A stretch of 64,000 bases of DNA from Kingella potus (GCF_900451175.1 NZ_UGJJ01000001.1:1116001-1180000); one strand, 5' to 3'. Shown: positions 20,094-28,998, counted from the stretch's first letter. A program made the numbers and translations. The notes: a model not told the origin generated them from the sequence alone.

Positions 20094-20978
20094 TTACGCG
20101 GAAATCATGGTGCCGATGCCTTCGTCGGTCAGGGTTTCCAGCAACAGGGCGTTGGGAGTGCGGCCGTCGATGATGTGGACGGCTTTCACGCCTTTGGCTG
20201 CGGCTTCCAGCGCGGATTGGATTTTCGGCAGCATTCCGCCGGAGAGTGTGCCGTCGGCAGTCAGTTCGGCAATGCGTTGCGTATTGAGACTGGACAGCAG
20301 CTTGCCGTTTTTGTCCATGACTCCGCCGGTGTTGGTCATCATCAGCAGTTTTTCCGCACCGATTTCCTCGGCCAATCTGCCGGCCACCAGATCGGCATTG
20401 ATGTTGAAGGCTTCGCCGTTGTCCCCTTCGCCGATGGGGGCGATGACGGGAATGCCGCCGTGGCCGATGATGTAGCGGACGAGTGAGGTGTCGATGGCGG
20501 AGACGGTGCCGACTTGGCCGATGTCCGCGCTTTTTTGCCCGGGTATGTCGAGCAGCAGCTTGCGTGCGCGGATGAAGCGGTTGTCGCGGCCGGTAATGCC
20601 GACGGCGTTGCCGCCGCAGCGGTTCAGCAGGGAGACGATTTCTTTATTGACCGAGCCGCCGAGTACCATTTCGACGATGCTCATGGTTTCCGCATCGGTT
20701 ACGCGCATTCCCTGGACAAATTCGCCTTTTTTGCCGATTTTCTCCAGCATTTCGTTAATCTGCGGCCCGCCTCCGTGGACGACGACGGGATGGATGCCGA
20801 TCATTTTCAACAGAACGACATCTCGGGCGAAGCCTTCTTTGAGGCTTTGCTCGGTCATGGCGTTGCCGCCGTATTTGATGACGAAGATGCTGCCGGCAAA
20901 GCGGCGGATGTAGGGCAGGGCTGTGGAGAGCACTTGTGCTTTAAGCGCGGCGGGAACGGAGTGGGGGAGGGAAGTCAT
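20094..20978 (-). CDS. argB: Acetylglutamate kinase
   Basis: Phosphorylates N-acetyl-L-glutamate, the second step of arginine synthesis. The 294-residue product starts at the ATG at 20978, supported by AAGGAG seven bases upstream; a longer frame upstream contains a DUS and is not credible. Motifs: VIKYGGNAM (phosphate binding), VVHGGGPQINEML (substrate binding), and the C-terminal GGMLPKIQSALEAAAKGVKAVHIIDGR. Other arg genes are not nearby. Confidence 0.97.
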   Translation of the reverse strand: MTSLPHSVPAALKAQVLSTALPYIRRFAGSIFVIKYGGNAMTEQSLKEGFARDVVLLKMIGIHPVVVHGGGPQINEMLEKIGKKGEFVQGMRVTDAETMSIVEMVLGGSVNKEIVSLLNRCGGNAVGITGRDNRFIRARKLLLDIPGQKSADIGQVGTVSAIDTSLVRYIIGHGGIPVIAPIGEGDNGEAFNINADLVAGRLAEEIGAEKLLMMTNTGGVMDKNGKLLSSLNTQRIAELTADGTLSGGMLPKIQSALEAAAKGVKAVHIIDGRTPNALLLETLTDEGIGTMISA

Positions 20979-21052
20979 TCGGGTTCTCCTTTGTTTGTTG
21001 CGGATGCCGGCGGATTGTACAGCAGGGCGGTAATGATGGGCAGGTGCGGCAA

Positions 21053-21092
21053 AGGCCGTCTGAAAACGTGTGTGCGGGTTTTCAGACGGCCT
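21053..21092. terminator. DUS-pair hairpin upstream of argB
   Basis: DUS at 21053-21064, complement at 21081-21092, then TTTTTT on the plus strand. It would terminate transcripts arriving from the right-hand side only weakly. Confidence 0.5.
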
Positions 21093-21238
21093 TTTTTGAT
21101 ACTGCCGAATTTGCCGGTGCGGTGTCTTTGCAGCGGGGAAAATAGCATGAAATGAAAACGGGGATAAAAGTTTCTCGGGTTGCTTTTGAGCGGGTGTGTG
21201 CGGAGCCATACGCCCACGTTATGCATGGCTGCGGTTTG

Positions 21239-21832
21239 TTAATCTTCATCATGGGGAAATAAATTATATTTGGCAGAAATAAGCAAACAAATTAAAGAAA
21301 TAAAAGCAGCAGTCAAAAATATAATAAAAATAACCTTACCAAAATAAACATTGAATTTATCTTTTTTTAACCTGGTGATAAAAAAATCTTCATTTTTAAT
21401 AAAGCGATATATAACATATTTGTCTTTTTCTATAAAGTCCCCGCTGATTAGTATCCCTCTAACATCCCGTTTGGAATATGTGGCAGTCTCAAAAATTTTA
21501 ACATTTCTTCCAATTAACGTCTTGTTATAGAAATTTTTATTACACGGGGCATTAATACTCACATTTTCCGTCTCTTCCGATGCACATGATGCCGAATAGT
21601 TTATTCCGTTAAAATTAAATGACAATCTGTCAGTAACATAACGGCCGCCTTCTTCAACTACATATTCTATATTATCTGGTACTGCCCATTCTTTAAGTAA
21701 TAAATTTCTTTCCCTACTAAGAAAATAAAATACCATAGAATGGAAGAAAAACACAACAAAAACAAATCCAAAAAGAATAAACTCGGTATTTCTAATAGAA
21801 TGAATAAGATTTTTGTAGGATTTATAGAACAT
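21239..21832 (-). CDS. AT-rich orphan membrane protein
   Basis: A 197-residue protein with two predicted membrane segments, about residues 18-38 and 165-187. They flank an extracytoplasmic part of about 120 residues with two Cys (SCASEET, APCNKN), and a short charged tail follows. The base composition is sharply AT-rich (codons such as AAA, AAT, TTT, ATA dominate), unlike every neighbour, and third positions lack the GC bias of the window. No family recognised. The composition suggests recent acquisition. The flanks to 21920 are also AT-rich with no further gene. Confidence 0.7.
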   Translation of the reverse strand: MFYKSYKNLIHSIRNTEFILFGFVFVVFFFHSMVFYFLSRERNLLLKEWAVPDNIEYVVEEGGRYVTDRLSFNFNGINYSASCASEETENVSINAPCNKNFYNKTLIGRNVKIFETATYSKRDVRGILISGDFIEKDKYVIYRFIKNEDFFITRLKKDKFNVYFGKVIFIIFLTAAFISLICLLISAKYNLFPHDED

Positions 21833-22025
21833 TTTATTTTAACCTAAATCAAAAATAAAATTATTGAATTTCTTTTATGTTTCCAGATTATTTTTTATTA
21901 AAATATTGTGTCGGATAAGCCCGCAATCAGTCAGACTGGCTTTGCCCCGCTTGTCCGTGGCTGCCTCTGATTTTTTCCATGAAGGCGGCTCTCTTTTGCT
22001 GCCGCGCTGGTGTGTTTTGCGGAGC

Positions 22026-22067
22026 AGGCCGTCTGAAAGTGTGGCGGGCTGTGTTTTCAGACGGCCT
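22026..22067. terminator. DUS-pair hairpin at the ptsI end
   Basis: DUS at 22026-22037 and complement at 22056-22067. The reverse DUS supplies the ptsI stop codon and the end of the transcript may form this hairpin. Confidence 0.55.
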
Positions 22068-23808
22068 CTTCCTGTCCGTTAAGCTGTTTGAGCAGTTTGT
22101 CGGCTTTGTCGGGGTCTTCGTTACGCAGGATGCGCAGGATGTCTTGTTCGAGGCGGTCGATGCTGCTGTGGATGACGATGTCTTTGACGGCGAGGATGTT
22201 GTTGGTGTTCATGGAGAAGCTGCGCAGCCCCATGCCGAGCAGCAGGCGGGTGTAGAGGGTGTCGCCGGCCATTTCGCCGCAGAGGGAGACGGGTTTGTTC
22301 ATGCGGTGGGCGGTGCGCAGGATGTGGGCGAGCAGGCGCAGGACGGCGGGATGGGCCGGCTGGTAGAGGTAGCTGACGGCATCGTCGCCTCGGTCGACGG
22401 AGAGGGTGTATTGGATGAGGTCGTTGGTGCCGATGGAGATGAAGTCGGTGTGTTTGAGCAGGCTGGATACGGTCAGGGCGGCGGAGGGGATTTCGATCAT
22501 GCAGCCGGTCTGCACCGTGCCGGCGGTTTCGTCGCGTTCGGCAAGCTGGCGGCGGGCGGTGTCGAGGTGGACGCGGCATTGTTTGAGTTCGTCTACGGAG
22601 GTAATCATCGGCCACATGATTTTGACGGGGCCGTGGGCGGCGGCGCGGAGGATGGCGCGCATCTGGGTGCGGAACATGACGGGTTCGGCCAGGCACAGGC
22701 GGATGCCGGTGAGGCCGAGGGCGGGGTTGAGGCTGCCGTTGGGGCTGCCGTTTTGGCCGAACCAGCGGGGATTTTTGTCTACGCCGAGGTCTACGGTGCG
22801 GATGGTGAGGGGCTTGCCTTTGAGTTTGCGGACGAGGGCGGAGTAGACGGCGTATTGTTCTTCTTCGTCGGGCAGGGTGTCGCGGTTGAGGTAGAGGTAT
22901 TCGCTGCGGAACAGGCCGACTCCGTCGCCGCCGAGGGCGTGCAGGGCTTTGATGTCGTCGGCTGTTTCGATGTTGGCGGAGAGTTCGATTTGGATGCCGT
23001 CGGCTGTGGTGGCGGCGGTGTTTTTGAGTTTGCCCAGTTCGCGCTGTTTGCTTTTGTAGGCGCGCAGGCGGCGGCGGTATTCGGCGGTTACGACATCGTC
23101 GGGGTTGATGATGAGGATGCCGTTGATGCCGTCGACGATGACCCATTCGTGTTCGCTGATGAGGCGGCGGGCGTTGGAGAGGCCGATAACGGAGGGGATG
23201 TCGAGGCTGCGGCCGAGGATGGCGGTGTGGCTGGTGGGGCCGCCCGCGTCGGTTACGAAGGCGGTTACGCGCTGTTCTTTGAATTGGACGGTGTCGGCGG
23301 GGGAGAGGTCGTTGGCGATGAGGATGGTGTCGTCCAGGAGGTTGGCATCGAGGTTGAGCTCGTTGCCGGTGCCGATGAGGTTGTTGTGGATGCGTTCGGC
23401 CACTTGCAGCATGTCTTGTTTGCGCTGGCGCAGGTATTCGTCTTCCATTGCGTCAAACTGTGCGCCGAGGCGGTCGGTTTGGATTTTCAACGCCCATTCG
23501 GCGTTAATCTGCTGCTCTGCGATGATGTCGGCCGGTTCGCGCGACAGGGTTACGTCGGAGAGCAGCATCAGGTGCAGGGAGATGAACGCGCCCAGTTCGG
23601 TGGGGGCGTTTTCGGGGATCGCGCTGCGGATTTGTTCGAGCTGGCGGCGGGTGGTTTTCACGGCACTGTCGAAACGGGCGGTTTCGGCGGCCACTTCGTT
23701 GTCTGATAAGGCGTATTGCGGCACTTCTTCGCGTCCGCGTACGACCAGGTGGGCGCGGCCGATGGCGATGCCTTTGCCTGCGGCCACTCCGTGCAGCACG
23801 ATACCCAT
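22057..23808 (-). CDS. ptsI: Phosphoenolpyruvate-protein phosphotransferase (enzyme I)
   Basis: Transfers phosphate from PEP to HPr. The 583-residue product has the phosphohistidine loop GGPTSHTAILGR (about residues 186-197), then the PEP-binding barrel with FRSEYLYLNRDTLPDEEEQY, CGEMAGD and SIGTNDLIQYTLSVDRGD. The stop TGA lies inside a reverse DUS, giving the ending EEAV. It is one base beyond ptsH on the same strand. No sugar transporter subunit lies nearby, so a regulatory PTS is likely. Confidence 0.97.
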   Translation of the reverse strand: MGIVLHGVAAGKGIAIGRAHLVVRGREEVPQYALSDNEVAAETARFDSAVKTTRRQLEQIRSAIPENAPTELGAFISLHLMLLSDVTLSREPADIIAEQQINAEWALKIQTDRLGAQFDAMEDEYLRQRKQDMLQVAERIHNNLIGTGNELNLDANLLDDTILIANDLSPADTVQFKEQRVTAFVTDAGGPTSHTAILGRSLDIPSVIGLSNARRLISEHEWVIVDGINGILIINPDDVVTAEYRRRLRAYKSKQRELGKLKNTAATTADGIQIELSANIETADDIKALHALGGDGVGLFRSEYLYLNRDTLPDEEEQYAVYSALVRKLKGKPLTIRTVDLGVDKNPRWFGQNGSPNGSLNPALGLTGIRLCLAEPVMFRTQMRAILRAAAHGPVKIMWPMITSVDELKQCRVHLDTARRQLAERDETAGTVQTGCMIEIPSAALTVSSLLKHTDFISIGTNDLIQYTLSVDRGDDAVSYLYQPAHPAVLRLLAHILRTAHRMNKPVSLCGEMAGDTLYTRLLLGMGLRSFSMNTNNILAVKDIVIHSSIDRLEQDILRILRNEDPDKADKLLKQLNGQEEAV

Positions 23809-23809
23809 T

Positions 23810-24079
23810 TTATTCTCCTTCGCCGAAACGGTTGCCGATGAGTGCCGCGAGTGCCTGCATGGCTGCGGCTTCGTCTTCGCCTTCGGTTTCGAGGGTAACG
23901 GTGCTGCCTTTGGCGGCGGCGAGCATCATCAGCCCCATGATGCTTTTGCCGTTGACGCGCTGGCCGTTGCGCGTTACCCATACTTCGCTTTTGAAGGGGG
24001 AGGCCGTCTGAACGAATTTGCTGGACGCGCGGGCGTGCAGGCCGAGTTTGTTGATGATTTCGATGTCTTGTTTCTGCAT
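23810..24079 (-). CDS. ptsH: Phosphocarrier protein HPr
   Basis: The 89-residue phosphocarrier has His15 in KLGLHARAS (phosphorylated by enzyme I) and Ser46 in NGKSIMGLMML, the site used by HPr kinase in organisms that have it. The start at 24079 fits family length. An in-frame reverse DUS encodes VQTA near residue 25. The gene lies between EIIA and ptsI with tight spacing (operon). Confidence 0.96.
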   Translation of the reverse strand: MQKQDIEIINKLGLHARASSKFVQTASPFKSEVWVTRNGQRVNGKSIMGLMMLAAAKGSTVTLETEGEDEAAAMQALAALIGNRFGEGE

Positions 24080-24083
24080 GGTT

Positions 24084-24494
24084 TCAGCTTTCTGCTTCGG
24101 GCGGGCGGGTGATGGCGATGATGCCGTTGAGGGCGGCAAGGCGCACCGACTCGGTGAATTGCTCCAGATTGTCGGCAGAGCCGCAGTATTGCACGGCTTT
24201 AATCAGCATCGGCGCGTTCAGGCCGGTGAGCATGGCCACTTGCTGCGGCACGACGAGTTTGCGGGCGGCGTTGCACGGCGTTGCTCCGAAAATGTCGGTC
24301 AGCACCAGCACGCCGTGCGGTGCGCCGAGGCTGCCGATCATTTGGCAGGTGCGGCGGATGATGCTTTCGTGGTCTTCCGTACGCTCCACGCCGAGAATGC
24401 GCACGCATTCGGGAATTTCGGAAAAAAAATGGTCTGCCAGCTGCGCATAGGCTTTGCCGAGGGTTTCGTGGGTAACGATGATGATGCCGATCAT
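24084..24494 (-). CDS. PTS EIIA component, mannose/fructose (ManX) family
   Basis: A 136-residue EIIA domain with the N-terminal IIIVTHETLGKAY (probable phosphohistidine His9) and the family segment GVLVLTDIFGATPCNAA. It ends four bases before the ptsH start and heads the EIIA-HPr-EI operon. Free-standing ManX-type EIIA with HPr and EI, but no EIIB or membrane EIIC/EIID here, is the arrangement of proteobacterial regulatory PTS chains. The start at 24494 is chosen from family length; a long upstream extension in frame carries a DUS and is rejected. Confidence 0.9.
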   Translation of the reverse strand: MIGIIIVTHETLGKAYAQLADHFFSEIPECVRILGVERTEDHESIIRRTCQMIGSLGAPHGVLVLTDIFGATPCNAARKLVVPQQVAMLTGLNAPMLIKAVQYCGSADNLEQFTESVRLAALNGIIAITRPPEAES

Positions 24495-24722
24495 AGTGTG
24501 TTCCTGCTGCCGTTTTTTGTTTTCAGACGGCCTTTTGATGTTGTGGGAGGCGGCATTATATGTGAAACGCGGCAGGGCGGCACATCCCGCCTTGATGCCC
24601 GCCGCCGCAGAAAAAACCGGCAAACGCTGTGCCGCGTGCGGGGGCGGGCTGCGGAAGAGACAGGCCGTCTGAAAAGCCGTCGGCCCGCGTGCGGCCTTAT
24701 AGCCTGCGGCAATGGCGGTTTT

Positions 24723-24750
24723 TGCCAAAAGCCGTTACTTTGTGTAAACT
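24723..24750 (+). promoter_or_regulatory. Putative promoter of the thiamine cluster
   Basis: TTGCCA and TAAACT at 17-base spacing, with the predicted transcript start a few bases before the TPP riboswitch. The gap before it (24495-24720) holds one reverse and one forward DUS and no gene. Confidence 0.55.
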
Positions 24751-24760
24751 GCGCCGCATT

Positions 24761-24845
24761 CTTGTCGGAGTGTCCTGCAAAAGGGCTGAGACCGCAAACG
24801 CGGAATCCGTTGAACCTGTCGGGGTCATGCCTGCGTAGGGATCAA
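24761..24845 (+). promoter_or_regulatory. TPP riboswitch (THI element)
   Basis: Conserved thi-box parts are present in order: CGGAGTGTCCT in the 5' stem, CTGAGA (24786-24791), TGAACCTG (24811-24818) and ATGCCTGCGTAGGGA (24827-24841). It precedes cytX, so thiamine pyrophosphate should repress the cluster. No clear terminator hairpin was seen between it and the cytX start, so control at translation initiation is possible. Confidence 0.93.
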
Positions 24846-24931
24846 GTGTCAAACACCTTCTGCGGCACTTCTCCGTTTTCCTTCCGTCTTTCCCGCCCCG
24901 TTCCCCAAAGCAATCTGCAAAGGATTTTTTC

Positions 24932-26128
24932 ATGTCGGGCAAACCCCTTTCCGCTTCTTCCGCCGCGCTGATCTGGTTCGGCGCGTCGGTATCCGTTACC
25001 GAAATCGCCGCCGGCACCCTGTTCGCCCCTTTGGGTTGGGAGCGCGGGATGCTGGCGCAGATTCTCGGCCACCTGATCGGCGGCGTGCTGTTTTTCGCGG
25101 CGGCGTATATCGGCGCGGTTACGGGCAAAAGCTCGATGGAGAGCGTGCGCCTGTCGTTCGGGCGGCGCGGCTCGGTCTTGTTTTCGGCGGCCAACGTCTT
25201 GCAGCTTATCGGCTGGACGGCGGTAATGGTGTACTACGGCGCAACGGTCAGCGCGGCTTTGGGCCGGGAGCTGTTGCAGGCGGATTCGTATCTGCTTTGG
25301 GCTTTGGCGATTGGTGCGCTGATTGTGGTGTGGCTGCTGTCGGGCGCGCGGGAAACAGGCCGTCTGAAAGTGGCGGTGGTGTCGGCGATGCTGCTGGTGA
25401 TGCTGTGGCTGAGCTGGAAAGTGTTCGGCGCAACGCCTGCCGCCGCCGCCGCGCCTGCCGGAGAAATGAGCTTCGGCACGGCGGTGGAACTGTCGGCGGC
25501 GATGCCGCTGTCGTGGCTGCCGCTGGCGGCGGACTACACGCGCAATTCGCAACGCCCTGTGGCCGCTTCGGCCGCTTCGGCGGTGTCGTACACGCTGACA
25601 AGCTGCTGGATGTACGCGCTCGGTCTGGCGGCCGCGCTGTTTACCGGCCAGAGCGACGCGGCGGCGATTCTGCTCGGCGCGGGGCTGGTAACGGCGGGCG
25701 TGTTTGTGGTGGTGGTGTCCACCGTTACCACCGCGTTTCTCGACACCTATTCCGCCGGCGTGAGCGCGAACAACATCTGGCGCGGCTTTGCCGAAATTCC
25801 CGTGGCCGTGGCCGTTACGCTGCTGGGTACGGCTTTGGCGGTGTTCCTCACCATGAGCGAATACGAAGGCTTTCTGCTGCTGATTGCGTCGGTGTTCGCG
25901 CCGATGGCGGCGGTGCTGATTACCGACTTTTTCGTGATGAAACGCCGCGACACCAGCCTCGATTTCGACTGGGCGGGGCTGGCGGTGTGGCTGGCCGGCT
26001 TCGTGCTGTACCGCTACCTGCTGGCCGCAGAATGGGAAAGCGGCATCGGCCTGACCGCGCCCGTGATGGCGGCGGTGGCGGCTCTGACCGTGGCCGTACG
26101 CCTGCTGACCCGCCGCCAAACGCAGTAA
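24932..26128 (+). CDS. cytX: CytX-type hydroxymethylpyrimidine permease
   Basis: A nucleobase:cation symporter-1 (cytosine/purine permease) family protein, 398 residues, with about 11-12 hydrophobic segments. Family members under TPP riboswitches, named CytX, are thought to import the thiamine pyrimidine precursor (HMP); the riboswitch directly upstream supports that. An in-frame DUS encodes TGRLKV in the loop before LLVMLWLSW. The start ATG follows AAAGGATTTTTTC. Confidence 0.87.
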   Translation: MSGKPLSASSAALIWFGASVSVTEIAAGTLFAPLGWERGMLAQILGHLIGGVLFFAAAYIGAVTGKSSMESVRLSFGRRGSVLFSAANVLQLIGWTAVMVYYGATVSAALGRELLQADSYLLWALAIGALIVVWLLSGARETGRLKVAVVSAMLLVMLWLSWKVFGATPAAAAAPAGEMSFGTAVELSAAMPLSWLPLAADYTRNSQRPVAASAASAVSYTLTSCWMYALGLAAALFTGQSDAAAILLGAGLVTAGVFVVVVSTVTTAFLDTYSAGVSANNIWRGFAEIPVAVAVTLLGTALAVFLTMSEYEGFLLLIASVFAPMAAVLITDFFVMKRRDTSLDFDWAGLAVWLAGFVLYRYLLAAEWESGIGLTAPVMAAVAALTVAVRLLTRRQTQ

Positions 26129-26243
26129 GCCGAACAATCACGCGGAGCGGGTTCGCAATCCGCGCTTCGGGCAGCCGCAGGCCGTCTGAAAACGCCTGCA
26201 ACGCCCGCCGTATTCCCTCCAACCCACCCCAAGAAAGCCAATC

Positions 26244-27347
26244 ATGACGCAAAACATCGCCATCGTCGGCGGCGGGCTGTCCGGCCGCCTCACCGCCATG
26301 CAGCTTGCCGAACGCGGCTGCGCCGTTACCCTGTTTGAAAAAGGCGCGCGCGACGGCGCGGATTCCGCCGCCTATGTCGCCGCCGCCATGCTCGCGCCCG
26401 CCGCCGAAGCCGCCGATGCCACGCCCGAAGCCGTGTTGCTCGGCGAAAAAAGCATCGCGCTTTGGCGCGGCATCGCGTCCCGCCTGGACACCCCCGTCAT
26501 GATGCAGGAAAACGGCAGCCTGATTGTGTGGCACACGCAGGACAAGCCCCTGGCCGTACAGTTCGGGCAGCGGCTCGAACGCGCGGGCGCGCAAAGCGTG
26601 CATTGGCACGCCGCCGACATCGCCGCACACGAACCGCAGCTTGCGGGGCGTTTTTCAGACGGCCTCTACCTGCCCGCCGAAGGCCAGCTCGACAACCGAC
26701 AGATGTTGAACGCCCTTGCCGGCCGGCTCGACACCCTCGGCGTGCAAACCCTGTGGCACACCGAAGCCGATCCCGCACACCTCGCGGGGAAATACGGCTG
26801 GGTAATCGACTGCCGGGGCTACGGCGCAAAAGACGCTTGGAACAAAAGGCCGTCGGCAAACTCCGAAAATCAGGGCAGCCGCCTGCGCGGCGTGCGCGGC
26901 GAAGTCGTGCGCGTGTATGCCCCCGAAGTGGAGCTGCGCCGCCCCGTGCGCCTGCTGCACCCGCGCTACCCGCTCTACATCGCCCCGAAAGAAAACCACC
27001 TGTTTGTCATCGGCGCGACCCAAATCGAAAGCGAAAGCCAAGCCCCCGTGAGCGTGCGCAGCGGCTTGGAACTGCTGTCGGCACTCTATGCCGTACACCC
27101 CGCCTTCGGCGAAGCACAGGTATTGGAAACCGCCACCGGCCTGCGCCCCGCGCTCAACCACCACAACCCCGAAATCCGCTACGACCCGTCCGCGCGGCTG
27201 ATCGAAATCAACGGCCTGTTCCGCCACGGCTTCATGATTGCCCCCGCCGTAACCGCCGCCGCCGTCCGCCTGGCAGAGCATCTGGCCGGCGGCGGCAGCG
27301 TACCCGATGCCGACGAAGAGAGCGGATTGGCGTATATTCGCGTATAA
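26244..27347 (+). CDS. thiO: Glycine oxidase ThiO
   Basis: An FAD enzyme that oxidises glycine to the imine used by ThiG for the thiazole ring, the oxygen-dependent alternative to ThiH. The 367-residue product has the N-terminal dinucleotide motif IAIVGGGLSGRLTAMQLAERG. The DAO-family C-terminal parts RPALNHHNPEI and NGLFRHGFMIAPAVTAAAVRLAEHL follow. FSDGLYLPAEG mid-protein is encoded by a reverse DUS. thiE, thiS and thiG lie downstream. Confidence 0.92.
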   Translation: MTQNIAIVGGGLSGRLTAMQLAERGCAVTLFEKGARDGADSAAYVAAAMLAPAAEAADATPEAVLLGEKSIALWRGIASRLDTPVMMQENGSLIVWHTQDKPLAVQFGQRLERAGAQSVHWHAADIAAHEPQLAGRFSDGLYLPAEGQLDNRQMLNALAGRLDTLGVQTLWHTEADPAHLAGKYGWVIDCRGYGAKDAWNKRPSANSENQGSRLRGVRGEVVRVYAPEVELRRPVRLLHPRYPLYIAPKENHLFVIGATQIESESQAPVSVRSGLELLSALYAVHPAFGEAQVLETATGLRPALNHHNPEIRYDPSARLIEINGLFRHGFMIAPAVTAAAVRLAEHLAGGGSVPDADEESGLAYIRV

Positions 27348-27421
27348 ACCTTTCAGACGGCCTGCTTCCCGTTTCAGGCCGTCTGAAAACCGTCCGACAA
27401 ACAAATAAAGGAGCAAACACC

Positions 27422-27868
27422 ATGAAAACCGTTTGGCAAACCGCCGCCCTGCTCGCCCTTGCCGCCTGCACCGCCGGCCAAAACCCGCAAGCCGGCCAAA
27501 CGCCTGCGGGGCAGAGCCGCGCCCAAGATGCCGCCGCCCCGTCTCTGGAAGGCGGATGGCGCATTGCCGAAATCGGCGGCGCAGCCCTGCCCGCCGATGC
27601 AAACGCCCGCCTTTCTTTCGATGCGGCGCGTTCCGCATTCGGCGGCAGCGCGGGCTGCAACAAGCTGTCCGGCAGCTACGAAGCAGGCGCGTCCGGCCTC
27701 AAATTCGCCGCGCCCGCCTCCACCCTGATGGCCTGCGAACCCGCCCTGATGAAGCGCGAACAGGCTTTGGCCGCCGCGCTGGAACAAACCGCCGCCTACG
27801 CGTTCGACAAAGGCAGCCTGCTGCTGAAAGACAAGCAGGGCAACACGCTGCTCAAAGCGGTGAAATAG
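27422..27868 (+). CDS. META-domain (HslJ-like) lipoprotein
   Basis: The 148-residue product has a signal peptide ending in the lipobox LAAC (Cys16), a short Gln/Ala-rich linker, and a META domain (LEGGWRIAEIGG, GGSAGCNKLSGSYE, LMACEPALMKREQAL). The domain is shared with E. coli HslJ, a heat-inducible outer-membrane protein linked to novobiocin tolerance. It interrupts the thiamine genes between thiO and thiE and has DUS pairs on both sides, so it may be an insertion rather than a pathway member. Confidence 0.85.
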   Translation: MKTVWQTAALLALAACTAGQNPQAGQTPAGQSRAQDAAAPSLEGGWRIAEIGGAALPADANARLSFDAARSAFGGSAGCNKLSGSYEAGASGLKFAAPASTLMACEPALMKREQALAAALEQTAAYAFDKGSLLLKDKQGNTLLKAVK

Positions 27869-27942
27869 CCTTATTCCGAAGTTTTCAGACGGCCTCCGAT
27901 TGCGGCAGGCCGTCTGAAAACCACACAAGCCAAAGGAACAAC

Positions 27943-28557
27943 ATGACCTTCCCCCCCCTGCGCGCCCCGCTCAAATTCTACGCCGTCGTCCCCACCGCCG
28001 AATGGGTGAAACGCATGGCCGAAGCAGGCGCGGACACCGTCCAGCTCCGCTGCAAAACGCTCTCGGGCGACGCGCTGCGCCGCGAAATCGCCGAATGCGT
28101 TGCCGCCTGCGCGGGCGGCAAAACCCAGCTTTTCATCAACGACCACTGGCGCGAAGCCATAGAGGCGGGCGCATACGGCGTACATTTGGGGCAGGAAGAC
28201 ATGGACACCGCCGACCTGGCCGCCATCGCCGCCGCAGGGCTGCGCCTCGGTTTGAGCACGCACTCGGTAAACGAACTCGCCCGCGCCCTGTCGGTGCATC
28301 CCAGCTACGTTGCCAGCGGCGCGATTTTCCCGACCACCACCAAGCAAATGCCCACCGCGCCGCAGGGCTTGGACAAGCTGCGCGAATATGTGAAACAGGC
28401 GGGAAACACGCCCGTCGTGGCCATCGGCGGCATCGGTTTGGACAATGCGGAGGAAGTGTTGCAGACCGGCGTATCGTCGCTGGCGGCCGTCCGCGCCGTA
28501 ACCGAAGCCGAAAACCCCGAAGCCGTCGTGAAAGCGTTTCAGGCCTTATGGGATTAG
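27943..28557 (+). CDS. thiE: Thiamine-phosphate synthase
   Basis: Joins HMP-pyrophosphate and thiazole phosphate. The 204-residue barrel has VQLRCKTL (family: QLReK), INDHWREAIEAGAYGVHLGQED, the phosphate loop SGAIFPTTTKQ, and VVAIGGIGLDN. The Glu usual after QLR is Cys here. The second to fifth codons contain a run of eight C (27951-27958), a possible slippage site. An AAAGGAACAAC ribosome site precedes the ATG. Confidence 0.93.
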   Translation: MTFPPLRAPLKFYAVVPTAEWVKRMAEAGADTVQLRCKTLSGDALRREIAECVAACAGGKTQLFINDHWREAIEAGAYGVHLGQEDMDTADLAAIAAAGLRLGLSTHSVNELARALSVHPSYVASGAIFPTTTKQMPTAPQGLDKLREYVKQAGNTPVVAIGGIGLDNAEEVLQTGVSSLAAVRAVTEAENPEAVVKAFQALWD

Positions 28558-28773
28558 CCCGCGCCAACCCGTCTTTTCAGACGGCCTTTCGGGCGGTAGA
28601 GGCCGTCTGAAAACCGAAATCCGAGCAGGGTGTGTCGTGCGGCGGCACACGCGGCCTTGTTTGAGCCGCAGAGGCCGTCTGAAAAACAGCAAGCCGTGTT
28701 GCGGAATACCGCCCGAGCCGCATACTCTGTCCGCCCCGCCGCCCGCCCCGCACCTGTTTCAGGAGAACATCCG

Positions 28774-28968
28774 ATGCACATCATCCTCAACGGCGAACCC
28801 GCCGAACTGCACGGCGCAACCCTGGCCGATCTGATCGCCCAAGCCGCGCCGCAAAAGCCCTTTGCCGTGGCGGTGAACACCGAGTTTGTCGCCAAATCCG
28901 CCTACGCGCAGACCCGCCTGCACGAAAACGACAAAATCGACATCGTGCGCCCCGTCGTCGGCGGCTAG
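28774..28968 (+). CDS. thiS: Sulfur carrier protein ThiS
   Basis: A 64-residue ubiquitin-like protein ending in Gly-Gly, which is adenylated by ThiF and thiocarboxylated to donate sulfur for the thiazole. It starts MHIILNGEPAELHG after AGGAGAACATCCG and ends IDIVRPVVGG. It precedes thiG by 30 bases. thiF is not in the window. Confidence 0.95.
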   Translation: MHIILNGEPAELHGATLADLIAQAAPQKPFAVAVNTEFVAKSAYAQTRLHENDKIDIVRPVVGG

Positions 28969-28998
28969 GCCGTCCGCACACCAAAAAAGGAACCCGCC

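Noticed and set aside
20979..21209. N-terminal extension of argB
   Set aside because: It includes a DUS hairpin and lacks a ribosome site; the ATG at 20978 has AAGGAG upstream and fits the family length.
22121..23146. Arg/Pro/His-rich 341-codon frame inside ptsI
   Set aside because: Out-of-frame reading of ptsI; this composition recurs wherever GC-rich genes are read one frame off.
21979..23706. 575-codon plus-strand frame opposite ptsI
   Set aside because: A GC-bias shadow on the antisense strand of ptsI; the Val/Gly/Asp-rich product has no motifs.
27351..28690. Repeated short spaced sequences in the thi region as a CRISPR array
   Set aside because: The repeats are DUS copies at irregular distances with no constant spacer length and no cas genes.
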